A DNA stretch of 16,373 nt from Tychonema litorale BBK16 (GCF_021648855.1 NZ_JAKJHX010000119.1:1-16373); one strand, 5' to 3'. Shown: positions 7,066-14,683, counted from the stretch's first letter. Translations and numbers: made by a program. Notes: generated by a model from the letters alone, not told the origin.

Positions 7066-8580
7066 TTATGGTAAGTTTTGAGCGATCGCTTTAACTTGCA
7101 TTGGCACATTAGATACCATTGCGATCGCAGTTTTTTCGCTCAATCCCAAAATCACTCCCGGCTGTATTCCCATAATCAGGATAATTAGTGCCAATATTAG
7201 AGAAGGAATGCGATCGCTCCACCGCACTTGTGGTAAATTAACTACCAAATCCGAAAGGCGACCAAAAAAGGCACGGTTGACCATTATTAAAAAATAAACT
7301 GAAGTCAAACCTGTTCCGATCATGCACAGCAAAGTTTGCACCGGAAACACTTGTAAGCTACCGCGAAACACAAAAAATTCAGCAATAAATCCAGCCAAAC
7401 CGGGAATACCAGCACTCGCCATTACACCAAGGATCATTAAACTACCAATCATCGGCAAACCGCGATCGGGATTGAACAAACCTTGGAGAACATCTATATT
7501 GCGACTGCCAGATTTTTTGTAAACAACCCCGACGGTTAAAAATAGTAGCGCTGAAATTAAGCCGTGGCTTACCATTTGCAAAACTGTTCCCAACATACTC
7601 ACCGGAGTAGCTGCGGCGCTAGCTAACAAAATGTAGCCCATATGTGCGATCGAACTATAAGCTACAATTTTTTTCATATCTTTTTGGGCGATCGCGCAAC
7701 TAGCCCCATAAAGCACGCTAACCACCGCCCAACTCGCCAACCAAGGTGCAGCCACCGCCCACGCATCGGGAAACAAACCCAAACCAAATCGCAGCATTCC
7801 GTAAGTTCCTAACTTCAAAAGAACCCCCGCCAGCAGCACCGAAACCGGAGTCGAAGCTTCTACGTGAGCATCAGGAAGCCAAGTATGAAAAGGCACTAAA
7901 GGAATTTTAATTCCAAAAGCCAACAACACCCCAGCCAGCAACACAATTTGCCTCACCAAAGGCAGAGGCGAACCTCCTACCAAATGGGATTCACCAATAG
8001 CACCAACCATATCAAAACTAGAAGCACCACTCAGCCAAACCGTGCCCAAGAAAGCAGCCAGCAGCACCATTCCGGCAAATGCAGTATAGATTAAAAACTT
8101 CGTCGCAGCATACCCCCGACGTTCGCCGCCCCAAATTGCAATTAACAGGTAAAGCGGAATTAATTCCACCTCAAAAAACAAGAAAAATAGCAGCAAATTT
8201 TGAGCCAAAAAAGCCCCAGCCACGCCACCCGTAATTAACAGAATCAAAGAATAATAAAGCCTTGGCCTGCGAATAGACTCATCTGTACTGTAAATAGCCA
8301 CTCCTGTCAACAGAGCATTTAAAATCACCAAAGGCAGAGACAAACCATCAACACCAAGATTGTAGTTCAATCCCAAAACATCGATCCAAGGAATAAATTC
8401 CGAAAACTGCAACTGACTCAGGTTCGCATCAAACTGAGTCGCCAAAATCACCGATAAAATAAAAGTTATAGCTGCAATGGAGATCGCAGTATTCCGAACT
8501 ATTTTAGAGCTTACCGAACCAGGGCAAAAGCTAATTAGAGCCGCCCCCAAGATTGGTATCCAGATTAAAGCACTGAGCAT
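7066..8580 (-). CDS. ndhD4: NAD(P)H dehydrogenase subunit NdhD4
   Basis: The 504-residue, almost wholly hydrophobic protein is a NuoM/NdhD antiporter-like subunit with about 14 membrane helices, in the thylakoid membrane. Conserved features are the helix-5 glutamate in LFFLFFEVELIPLYLL (Glu137), Lys225 in GIKIPLVPFHTWLPDAHVEAST (224-244), Lys256 in LLKLGTYG, and the QKDMKKIVAYSSIAHMGYILL block (299-319). These residues form the proton path. Cyanobacteria have several NdhD forms; D1/D2 serve respiration and cyclic flow, D3/D4 serve CO2 uptake. The D4 assignment rests on neighbours: ndhF4 upstream and cupB downstream. The usual close ndhF4-ndhD4 spacing is stretched here to 450 bases by an antisense pseudogene. 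The start MLSALIWIPILG is typical of the family. Confidence 0.88.
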   Translation of the reverse strand: MLSALIWIPILGAALISFCPGSVSSKIVRNTAISIAAITFILSVILATQFDANLSQLQFSEFIPWIDVLGLNYNLGVDGLSLPLVILNALLTGVAIYSTDESIRRPRLYYSLILLITGGVAGAFLAQNLLLFFLFFEVELIPLYLLIAIWGGERRGYAATKFLIYTAFAGMVLLAAFLGTVWLSGASSFDMVGAIGESHLVGGSPLPLVRQIVLLAGVLLAFGIKIPLVPFHTWLPDAHVEASTPVSVLLAGVLLKLGTYGMLRFGLGLFPDAWAVAAPWLASWAVVSVLYGASCAIAQKDMKKIVAYSSIAHMGYILLASAAATPVSMLGTVLQMVSHGLISALLFLTVGVVYKKSGSRNIDVLQGLFNPDRGLPMIGSLMILGVMASAGIPGLAGFIAEFFVFRGSLQVFPVQTLLCMIGTGLTSVYFLIMVNRAFFGRLSDLVVNLPQVRWSDRIPSLILALIILIMGIQPGVILGLSEKTAIAMVSNVPMQVKAIAQNLP

Positions 8581-8707
8581 CTATTAAAACTTGCCTTTAC
8601 TACGGATTTTTAAACTATATTTAAGATTAACGCAAAGCCAGAAAATATAAAAGCGATCGGCTGATTTTTTTTGTTAACATAAGTTTAGATATATTTGGAA
8701 CCATCCT

Positions 8708-8977
8708 ATGACCTCAAGTCTTACAGAAAGTCTCACACACCGGGAAGATGTGCAAATGCGATCGGTCTATCCTTCCACCCGCCTCACAGTTGCCGACTTG
8801 GAACAAGTGCAAGGTATACTCTGCTAAGCACAGCTAGACTACCAATTAGAACTCGTAGACGGGAAGATTATCATTATGGGCGGATCAGACATTGTATCGA
8901 GCGAAATTGGACTTGAGTTTGGCAGACTTTTGCTTAACTGGGTCAAACCCCGCAAATTGGGACGAGTGTTTGAATAA
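8708..8977 (+). pseudogene. Remnant of a Uma2-family (DUF820) gene
   Basis: Reading from the ATG at 8708 gives 39 codons, an in-frame TAA at 8825-8827, then 49 more codons in the same frame to TAA at 8975. The second part reads YQLELVDGKIIIMGGSD and then SSEIGLEFGRLLLNWVKPRK, which I recognise as the N-terminal third of Uma2-family (PD-(D/E)XK-fold) proteins, normally about 190-200 residues. The catalytic core beyond this is missing. It is thus both stopped internally and truncated. It lies antisense to, and within, the ndhF4-ndhD4 gap. Such genes are multicopy in filamentous cyanobacteria and are often decayed. Confidence 0.75.
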
Positions 8978-9000
8978 AGCAGACAAACCCAGAATAAAAT

Positions 9001-9030
9001 CATCTGCGTTCATCTGCGTTCATCTGCGGT
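9001..9030. repeat. Three direct copies of a 10-mer
   Basis: CATCTGCGTT occurs twice in a row (9001-9020), followed by CATCTGCGGT (9021-9030), directly abutting the ndhF4 stop codon at 9031-9033. It looks like a slippage-generated tandem repeat. Confidence 0.85.
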
Positions 9031-10905
9031 TTAAAACTGCCAAATAACTAAACCCAACAACACAGCCACACCTCCGGCAATAGTCAACACATAAAACTGC
9101 GACTGACCAGTACCACTGTACTTCAACCCTTCACCGCTAAAAATTGTCGCAAAACCAAACAAATTAACCGCCCCATCCACCACATACTTGTCAGTCCAAG
9201 CGCTGATTTTAGAAATAGAAGCAACAGCCCAAACCACAGTCAAGAGATAAACGCGATCGATATAAAAATCATAAGCTAACAAATCCTGCAAAGCTGGAAT
9301 CGGTAGTCGCACTGGCCTAGGTAAAACCCCATACCAATAAATTGCCACCCCAATCCCACAACCAATCAATCCAGATAACATCAACAGCGGTATATCAAAA
9401 GTCTTCAACAGCAAATTTAAAGTATCAAAATCCCCTGTTTCCGACCAAGGGCCACTCCAACTAATTAATAATTGCCACTGTTGCAACATCCAAGGTACTA
9501 ATAATCCAGTCACAGTTAAAATGACCATCGGCAAAGCCATTAGCCATCCTACTTCTGGAGTTCTATGAGTTTTTGGCTGCGGCTTTCCTGCAAATACCAA
9601 ACCGAATACACGAGTTAAGTTTAGCGCCGTCAAACCATTAACCAATAGCAATACAACGACCAGCCATAAAGGTACTGTCCAAAAACCGTTCAGCCAGCGC
9701 CGCATCGCCCAAAAATTCCCTAGGGGCAACAGTGCCACCATCCCCGCAGAGCCTACTAAAAAAGCCGTAGTCGTGGCTGGCATTCTCGACCACAAGCCAC
9801 CCATTTCTGTTAAGTTTTGAGTGTTAGTTGTCGAAATAATTGACCCAGCGCTCATGAATAATAGTGCCTTGGAAATCGAGTGCGCGAACAGCAACAGCAA
9901 AGCAATGTCAACTTGATTTAGCCCAACTGCGATAAACACCAAACCCATTGAAGCACTGGTAGAATGTGATAGTGTTCTTTTTAGGTCGATTTGGGCGATC
10001 GCCACCAGGGAAGCCCCAACCGCAGTCACCGCACCTAAAACCACCAACACCTCATCAGTCACCAGGGAAAGCGCCAACACAGGCTGAAGTTTAATCAAAA
10101 CATAAGCCCCAGCACCCACAACCACAGTATTCCGCATAATTGAAGCTGGGTTTGGCCCTTCCATCGCCTCATCTAGCCACAAATGGAAGGGAAATTGAGC
10201 GCACTTAGCCGTAGGTGCGGCAATCAAAGCCAAACCTAATAGATTCGCAACCAAAGGAGATAAAGTTGCAGTTTCCGCCCATGTTTCTAAATCAGAAAAA
10301 TTCAAACTTCCTGCTAAAGTAGAAAGTGTTACTACTCCCATCAGCAGTGGTACATCTCCGACCCGCTTCGTTAAAAACGCATCACGGGCGGCTGTCACTA
10401 CCAATGGTTGAGCGTACCAAAAGCCTACTAGCAAGTAAGTGGAAAGTGTCAGCATTTCCAACAAAGCGTAAGTTAGAAGCAGCGAATCGCTAATCGCAAT
10501 ACCACTAATTGCTGCTTCAAAAAAACCGAGCAACCCGAAAAATCGAGCCATCGCCCAGTCTTTTTCCATGTAACCTAAAGCGTAAATTTGTGCTAGCAAA
10601 CTTAGGAATGCCACTAACTCCATTGCGCTCGCACTCACGGTGGAGATTTCGATGGCAAAAGACAGGTCTAAGTCTGTTGCTTGCACCCAGTGTAGGAGCA
10701 ATTGTTGAGGTGGTTTGTTCCAAGTTTCTCGGAAAATCACCGATCCGTGTACAAAAGCTAAGACAGTCATTAGCAAATTAAAGTATGCTGCTGGTCTCGG
10801 CCCTGTTTTGCGAATGGTTCCTGTAGACCAAGGCAAAGTTAAAATTGCACCAATTAAGCCATATAAAGGTATCCACCAACAGCTTTGGAGGAGAAATTGA
10901 TTCAT
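9031..10905 (-). CDS. ndhF4: NAD(P)H dehydrogenase subunit NdhF4
   Basis: The 624-residue polytopic protein is a NuoL/NdhF-type distal membrane subunit. The helix-5 glutamate lies in SLLLTYALLEMLTLSTYLL (Glu150). Lys234 and His241 lie in PTAKCAQFPFHLWLDEAMEGPNPAS. The stretch after AMEGP reads NPASIMRNTVVVGAGAY instead of the TPVSALIHAATMV of ordinary NdhF1/NuoL; the change is typical of the CO2-uptake forms F3/F4. In NDH-1MS' it sits at the tip of the membrane arm, next to CupB, and couples proton movement to CO2 hydration. An AGGA lies about nine bases before the ATG (read on the minus strand). It is the first gene of the minus-strand cluster and diverges from ccmK2. F4 rather than F3 is chosen from the ndhD/cup context next to the ccm operon. 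Confidence 0.88.
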   Translation of the reverse strand: MNQFLLQSCWWIPLYGLIGAILTLPWSTGTIRKTGPRPAAYFNLLMTVLAFVHGSVIFRETWNKPPQQLLLHWVQATDLDLSFAIEISTVSASAMELVAFLSLLAQIYALGYMEKDWAMARFFGLLGFFEAAISGIAISDSLLLTYALLEMLTLSTYLLVGFWYAQPLVVTAARDAFLTKRVGDVPLLMGVVTLSTLAGSLNFSDLETWAETATLSPLVANLLGLALIAAPTAKCAQFPFHLWLDEAMEGPNPASIMRNTVVVGAGAYVLIKLQPVLALSLVTDEVLVVLGAVTAVGASLVAIAQIDLKRTLSHSTSASMGLVFIAVGLNQVDIALLLLFAHSISKALLFMSAGSIISTTNTQNLTEMGGLWSRMPATTTAFLVGSAGMVALLPLGNFWAMRRWLNGFWTVPLWLVVVLLLVNGLTALNLTRVFGLVFAGKPQPKTHRTPEVGWLMALPMVILTVTGLLVPWMLQQWQLLISWSGPWSETGDFDTLNLLLKTFDIPLLMLSGLIGCGIGVAIYWYGVLPRPVRLPIPALQDLLAYDFYIDRVYLLTVVWAVASISKISAWTDKYVVDGAVNLFGFATIFSGEGLKYSGTGQSQFYVLTIAGGVAVLLGLVIWQF

Positions 10906-11258
10906 TTTTTATCCTGATATATTTGGAATTTACTACTGTCTTTATGCAAAAATTAATCGCGAGCGATCGCACGACACCCTAGAATTTCGGCTAAACTTGA
11001 TTCTATAGTTTTGGCAAAATAATTTGCACTAATTTTCACTATACATTAAAGGACTCAAACTGAGAATCTTCTCACTAAAAAATTACCTGTTACAGAAAAG
11101 CGAACTCTACTTAACGAGTATTTTTACTTACCGAACTCTCCAAGTGCTACCTGCGTCCACTCCTCACTATGTTAAGTTTATTAAAAAAATGTTAAATCAT
11201 TTTAAGTAACATAAAATAATTTAATTTTTGTTATTAAACATTATGATGTTAGTTTATA

Positions 11259-11287
11259 TTGTCAAGGTAGACAGCTTGCCCTATTCT
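11259..11287 (+). promoter_or_regulatory. Candidate ccm operon promoter
   Basis: TTGTCA (11259-11264, 5/6 to TTGACA) and TATTCT (11282-11287, 4/6 to TATAAT) are separated by exactly 17 bases. The leader would be about 115 bases. It follows the AT-rich block with TTA-N7/8-TAA motifs. Confidence 0.45.
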
Positions 11288-11340
11288 TAAAAGGATAGGA
11301 AGCTTTAAACCGTTTTTCTAAATAATCTGGGTTCCCCCGT

Positions 11341-11357
11341 CCAATTTTTAAAATTGG
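11341..11357 (+). repeat. Inverted repeat in the ccmK2 leader
   Basis: CCAATTTT and AAAATTGG form perfect 8-base arms around one T, about 50 bases before the ccmK2 start. It could be a weak leader hairpin or a dimeric protein site. Confidence 0.35.
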
Positions 11358-11408
11358 TCAAAGATTTGTAACGGTAATTCCACTAATTCTCGATTAGGAG
11401 ATTCAAAA

Positions 11409-11720
11409 ATGTCAATTGCCGTGGGAATGATTGAGACCAAAGGTTTTCCAGCCGTTGTGGAAGCCGCCGACGCTATGGTCAAAGCTGCTCGTGTTACCCT
11501 CGTGGGCTATGAAAAAATCGGCAGTGCCCGCGTCACAGTGATTGTGCGTGGTAACGTGTCAGAAGTTCAAGCCTCAGTGGCAGCAGGAGTAGAATCCGTC
11601 AAACGGGTGAACGGCGGAGAAGTTGTCTCCACCCACATCATCGCCCGTCCCCACGAAAACCTCGAATATGTTTTGCCGATTCGCTACACCGAAGCAGTCG
11701 AACAGTTCCGAGGCGACTAA
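11409..11720 (+). CDS. ccmK2: Beta-carboxysome shell protein CcmK2
   Basis: A 103-residue single-domain BMC (Pfam BMC) protein that forms hexamers tiling the carboxysome facets. Pore loop Lys36-Ile-Gly-Ser-Ala40 is present, as are the family blocks [32 protein letters not shown] and [17 protein letters not shown]. Length 103 and first position in the operon match CcmK2, the adaptor-binding major facet protein. AGGAG at 11396-11400 sits eight bases before the ATG, a strong site suited to a very abundant protein. The gene is first in ccmK2-K1-L-M-N-O, 98 bases before ccmK1. It differs from ccmK1 at only about five of the first 100 residues (for example Lys11 against Leu11, Asn49 against Asp49). 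Confidence 0.95.
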   Translation: MSIAVGMIETKGFPAVVEAADAMVKAARVTLVGYEKIGSARVTVIVRGNVSEVQASVAAGVESVKRVNGGEVVSTHIIARPHENLEYVLPIRYTEAVEQFRGD

Positions 11721-11818
11721 GTTGTCATCGCACGGAAACTTAATTCTGTGAAAAAGTTAGTGCAAGCCTCGAAAAATCAGCGTTCAGTTCCCCCAATATT
11801 AAATCAGGAGTAGAAAAA

Positions 11819-12160
11819 ATGGCAATTGCAGTTGGCATGATCGAAACTTTAGGCTTCCCAGCAGTTGTGGAAGCCGCCGACGCGATGGTCAAGGCCGCTC
11901 GCGTCACCTTGGTAGGTTACGAAAAAATCGGTAGTGCTCGCGTTACAGTCATTGTAAGAGGAGATGTCTCGGAAGTGCAAGCTTCTGTGGCGGCCGGAGT
12001 TGAGTCAGTGAAGCGCGTTAACGGCGGACAAGTTATGTCCACCCACATCATCGCCCGCCCTCACGAAAACTTGGAGTATGTGCTACCTATTCGTTACACC
12101 GAAGCTGTGGAACAGTTCCGGGAAGGCGTGAGCGGCATTCGTCCTCTCAATAGATCTTAA
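11819..12160 (+). CDS. ccmK1: Beta-carboxysome shell protein CcmK1
   Basis: A 113-residue BMC-domain hexameric facet protein, nearly identical to CcmK2 over residues 1-100 but with the C-terminal extension [12 protein letters not shown] that typifies CcmK1. Pore loop KIGSA is kept. AGGAG at 11806-11810 is eight bases before the ATG, the same arrangement as ccmK2. Although the proteins are near-identical, many codons differ silently, so this is an old duplication held by selection rather than a recent copy. CcmK1 probably forms facets together with CcmK2. It is followed by a repeat-filled 304-base gap before ccmL. Confidence 0.95.
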   Translation: MAIAVGMIETLGFPAVVEAADAMVKAARVTLVGYEKIGSARVTVIVRGDVSEVQASVAAGVESVKRVNGGQVMSTHIIARPHENLEYVLPIRYTEAVEQFREGVSGIRPLNRS

Positions 12161-12189
12161 GATAGGCGATCGTTCATCGGGCATTGGGT

Positions 12190-12258
12190 AATTAAAAATT
12201 AAAAATTAAAAATTAAAAATTGTGATAATTTTTGATTTAGTATTTTTAATTTTTAATT
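12190..12258. repeat. AATTAAA heptamers with complementary arm
   Basis: AATTAAA is repeated four times (12190-12217). The downstream ATTTTTAATTTTTAATT (12242-12258) is complementary to the first copies, giving a potential A/T-only stem of about 17 base pairs in the ccmK1-ccmL message. Confidence 0.75.
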
Positions 12259-12275
12259 GAGAAGGAAATGGAATA

Positions 12276-12345
12276 TTGGTTATTAGTCATTGGTCATTAG
12301 TCATTGGTCATTAGTCATTGGTCATTGGTCATTAGTCATTAGTCA
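12276..12345. repeat. Ten heptamers of TTGGTCA/TTAGTCA
   Basis: Ten units in exact register of 7 alternate between TTGGTCA and TTAGTCA (first unit TTGGTTA). It is an STRR-type array inside the ccm operon. Confidence 0.9.
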
Positions 12346-12425
12346 CTAGACAAATAACTCTAAACAACTGACAACCGACTGAGACAAGCTGATTAAAAAA
12401 AAAGACGAATGACTATAAAAATGAC

Positions 12426-12453
12426 AATTACCAATTACCAATTACCAATTACC
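12426..12453. repeat. Four AATTACC heptamers before ccmL
   Basis: Four exact tandem copies of AATTACC end 11 bases before the ccmL start. They occupy the place where a ribosome-binding site would be expected. Confidence 0.9.
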
Positions 12454-12464
12454 TGTCACCTAAA

Positions 12465-12770
12465 ATGCAAATGGCAAAAGTTCTCGGCACAGTAGTCAGT
12501 ACCCAAAAAGAGCCTAGTCTTAGAGGATCAAAATTTCTACTGCTGCAATTCATCAATGAGGAAGGTTCGCCAGTTCCCGGATATGAGGTAGCCGCTGATT
12601 GTGTGGGCGCTGGTATAGATGAGTGGGTTTTAGTAACCAGGGGAAGCGCAGCCCGGATTGCGCCTGGAAGCGAAAACCGTCCGATCGATGCTTTGGTAGT
12701 AGGTATTATAGATACTGTCAATGTAGAAAACCGCCTCATTTACAGTAAAAAAGACGACGGATACCGTTAG
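12465..12770 (+). CDS. ccmL: Carboxysome vertex protein CcmL
   Basis: A 101-residue protein of the EutN/CcmL family, which forms pentamers that cap the icosahedral vertices of the shell. The start MQMAKVLGTVVST and the blocks SLRGSKFLLLQ, PVPGYEVAADCVGAGIDEWVLVTRGSAAR and PIDALVVGIIDTV are diagnostic, and the length is normal. ATG at 12465 fits the family's usual MQ-x-AKV start; Met3 at 12471 would be an alternative. No clear Shine-Dalgarno is seen: AATTACC repeats sit upstream, which fits low expression of a protein needed in only 60 copies per shell (inference). The last codons and the stop lie within the next heptamer array. Confidence 0.95.
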   Translation: MQMAKVLGTVVSTQKEPSLRGSKFLLLQFINEEGSPVPGYEVAADCVGAGIDEWVLVTRGSAARIAPGSENRPIDALVVGIIDTVNVENRLIYSKKDDGYR

Positions 12771-12842
12771 TTGATAGTTGACAGTTGGCAGTTGATAGTT
12801 GGCAGCTAACAAGTAACAAGTAACAACTAACAACTAACAAGT
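12766..12842. repeat. Eleven-heptamer array overlapping the ccmL stop
   Basis: From 12766 the sequence runs in strict 7-base register: GTTAGTT, GATAGTT, GACAGTT, GGCAGTT, GATAGTT, GGCAGCT, then AACAAGT and AACAACT units. The GTT-rich first half is complementary to the AAC-rich second half: 12766-12780 pairs with 12824-12838 at 14 of 15 positions. The ccmL stop TAG (12768-12770) lies in the 5' arm. The ccmM Shine-Dalgarno lies just beyond the 3' arm. Confidence 0.85.
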
Positions 12843-12878
12843 AACAAAAAAAATTTTCAGTTCAGGAGAACTTAACTT

Positions 12879-14516
12879 ATGGCAGTCCGCAGTGTTGCGG
12901 CTCCCCCGACGCCTTGGTCGAAAAACTTGGCAGAGCCCAAAATTCACGAAACCGCCTATGTACACTCCTTTTCTAACATTATTGGGGATGTACATATCGG
13001 TTCTAAGGTGCTGATTGCCCCAGGGACATCTATCCGCGCTGATGAAGGTACTCCTTTCTATATCGGAGAAGGTACTAACATTCAAGATGGGGTAGTAATT
13101 CACGGTTTAGAACAAGGCCGAGTCACAGGAGATGATGACAACTCTTATTCCGTTTGGGTGGGAAAAAATACTTCCCTGACTCATATGAGTTTAATTCACG
13201 GCCCAGCCTATGTGGGCGATGACTGTTTTATCGGTTTTCGCTCTACTGTGTTTAATGCCAGGGTGGGCAATGGTTGCATTGTGATGATGCACGTACTAAT
13301 TCAAGATGTAGAGATTCCTCCCGGCAAGTATATACCTTCGGGAGCTGTGATTACTAATCAGCAGCAAGCCGATCGCCTGCCTGATGTTCTTGATTCAGAT
13401 GTTAAATTTGCTACCCACGTGATCGGAGTTAACGACGCTCTGAGAACTGGTTATCGCTGTGCTGACAACATTGCTTGTTTGGCACCTATTCGCAATGAAC
13501 TTTCTAAAAATTCGGACATGACTCCAATCACTTATTCTACCCATTCCACAAGCCAATTGAGCAATTCGCTAGTCGATAGCGTCCGCAACCTGCTAGCTCA
13601 AGGATACAGCGTGGGAGCAGAACACGCCGACCAACGACGCTTCCGCACCGGTTCTTGGCGCACTTGCGGGCCCATTTCGTCTACCCGCGAATCAGAAGTG
13701 ATCAATGCTTTGTCGGCTTGTATGAGCGAACATCAAGGGGAATACGTCCGCTTGATCGGGATTGATACTAAAGCCAAGCGCCGTGTACTTGAAGAAATCG
13801 TGCAAAGACCAGGAGACAATGGCTCTAACGGTTCTAGCGGCGCGACAACTCACCAATCTAATGGCAAAGCTGCCCCTGCGACCTACCAGAATGGCGCTGC
13901 TGCGTCAAATGGTAAATTGACTGGAGATTTCGTGGGAACTGTTCGTAGCTTGCTAGCTCAAGGCTACAAGGTGGGGACGGAACACGCTGATCAACGACGT
14001 TTCCGCACTAGCTCTTGGCAAAGTGGGGCTTCTGTGCAAGGGCATAATGAATCTGAGGCGATCGCGACTTTGGAGGCTGTGATGCGCCAGTACCCAGGAG
14101 AGTACGTGCGTTTGATCGGTATTGATCCGAAGGCTAAGCGCCGGGTGGTTGAAGAAATTATTCAGCGCCCAGATGGCCCGGTTGCTCAATCTGCTCAACC
14201 GGCTGGAACAGGCTCATACAAAGCAACTTCGACTGCAAGTGGAAGTGGTAGCGGAGTGTTGACCGGCAAGACGATCGACCAAATTCGCAATTTGCTTTCC
14301 CAAGGATACAAAATTGGTACGGAACACGCAGATGTGCGCCGTTTCCGCACTGGTTCTTGGAACAGTTGCGCTCCGATCGCATCTAATCGCGAATCGGAAG
14401 TAATTTCGGCTCTCGAAACCTGTCTGAAAGAACACAGCGGTGATTATGTCCGCTTGTTGGGAATTGATTCCAAGGCTAAGCGCCGGGTGCTTGAAGAGAT
14501 TATTCAGCGTCCTTAA
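12879..14516 (+). CDS. ccmM: Carboxysome scaffold CcmM with gamma-carbonic anhydrase domain
   Basis: The 545-residue protein has an N-terminal left-handed beta-helix gamma-carbonic anhydrase domain (about 20-200) and three Rubisco-small-subunit-like (SSUL) modules at about 228-312, 346-431 and 462-545, joined by Ser/Gly/Ala/Asn linkers. Zinc ligand candidates His75, His102 and His107 are present. So are Cys194 and Cys200, the position of the disulfide needed for activity in Thermosynechococcus CcmM, so the enzyme is probably active. SSUL1 has Cys263/Cys281 and SSUL3 has Cys497/Cys515, both 18 apart; SSUL2 has neither. The modules bind and condense Rubisco inside the forming carboxysome, while the N-domain meets CcmN and the shell. 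AGGAGA at 12864-12869 precedes the ATG. In-frame Met214 could start a short M35-like form. Confidence 0.96.
   Translation: MAVRSVAAPPTPWSKNLAEPKIHETAYVHSFSNIIGDVHIGSKVLIAPGTSIRADEGTPFYIGEGTNIQDGVVIHGLEQGRVTGDDDNSYSVWVGKNTSLTHMSLIHGPAYVGDDCFIGFRSTVFNARVGNGCIVMMHVLIQDVEIPPGKYIPSGAVITNQQQADRLPDVLDSDVKFATHVIGVNDALRTGYRCADNIACLAPIRNELSKNSDMTPITYSTHSTSQLSNSLVDSVRNLLAQGYSVGAEHADQRRFRTGSWRTCGPISSTRESEVINALSACMSEHQGEYVRLIGIDTKAKRRVLEEIVQRPGDNGSNGSSGATTHQSNGKAAPATYQNGAAASNGKLTGDFVGTVRSLLAQGYKVGTEHADQRRFRTSSWQSGASVQGHNESEAIATLEAVMRQYPGEYVRLIGIDPKAKRRVVEEIIQRPDGPVAQSAQPAGTGSYKATSTASGSGSGVLTGKTIDQIRNLLSQGYKIGTEHADVRRFRTGSWNSCAPIASNRESEVISALETCLKEHSGDYVRLLGIDSKAKRRVLEEIIQRP
13518..13520 (+). promoter_or_regulatory. 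Possible internal start for short CcmM (M35-like)
   Basis: An in-frame ATG (Met214) sits exactly at the junction between the carbonic anhydrase domain and SSUL1, where Synechococcus PCC 7942 begins its short CcmM35 form from an internal start. It would give 332 residues with only the three SSUL modules. I see no good Shine-Dalgarno before it, so use is inferred from position and precedent. Confidence 0.45.
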
Positions 14517-14533
14517 TTGGAAAGTAATTAGTG

Positions 14534-14575
14534 TTGTTATCCCGTTAATTCCTTTGTGAGTTAACGGAATAACAA
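14534..14575 (+). terminator. Hairpin after ccmM
   Basis: TTGTTATCCCGTTAA and TTAACGGAATAACAA pair at 14 of 15 positions around a 12-base loop, starting 18 bases after the ccmM stop. No T-run follows, so a complete terminator is doubtful; a message-stabilising or partial-attenuation hairpin between ccmM and ccmN is as likely. Confidence 0.4.
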
Positions 14576-14683
14576 TGCTAGTAAATTGAATTTAAATCGG
14601 AAGTTGTTAGAAAGATAGATTGATAATTATTGCTGAAAACTAGGCATTTTATCTATCAATTAATAGAGTGAAAAATATCGGTG

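Larger units (their letters stand above)
8581..9030. other. Intergenic region ndhD4 to ndhF4
   Basis: The 450-base gap contains the Uma2 relic (8708-8977) and a triplicate 10-mer at 9001-9030. Upstream of the relic the sequence is AT-rich (TTTTTTTTGTTAACAT) with no clear signal. I see no functional minus-strand promoter that I would defend for ndhD4. Confidence 0.6.
10906..11408. promoter_or_regulatory. Divergent control region ndhF4 / ccmK2
   Basis: This 503-base gap separates two divergent CO2-concentrating operons and must hold both promoters. It contains a HIP1 site near 10964, a very AT-rich block at about 11170-11260 with two adjacent TTA-N7/8-TAA motifs (11172-11184 and 11192-11205), the ccmK2 promoter candidate at 11259-11287 and a small inverted repeat in the ccmK2 leader. 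No small ORF here looks real. I cannot place the ndhF4 promoter with confidence. Confidence 0.65.
12161..12464. other. Repeat-filled spacer ccmK1 to ccmL
   Basis: The 304-base spacer has no gene. It consists mostly of period-7 arrays listed separately (12190-12217, 12276-12345, 12426-12453). The first array can pair with a downstream T-rich stretch: 12190-12206 with 12242-12258, 16 of 17 or better. No good Shine-Dalgarno precedes ccmL at its end. Confidence 0.8.

Noticed and set aside
8688..8700. GATATATTTGGAA shared with 10916-10928 near the ndhF4 start
   Set aside because: A 13-base AT-rich match in opposite contexts can arise by chance, and nothing around it extends the similarity.
10509..10781. 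Plus-strand 90-codon frame inside ndhF4
   Set aside because: Antisense to a well-conserved membrane protein, and its composition is a shadow.
12276..12345. CRISPR-like array
   Set aside because: The units are 7 bases without spacers; this is a simple tandem repeat.
12449..12739. Minus-strand frame over ccmL
   Set aside because: Antisense shadow of a clear CcmL gene with no independent evidence.
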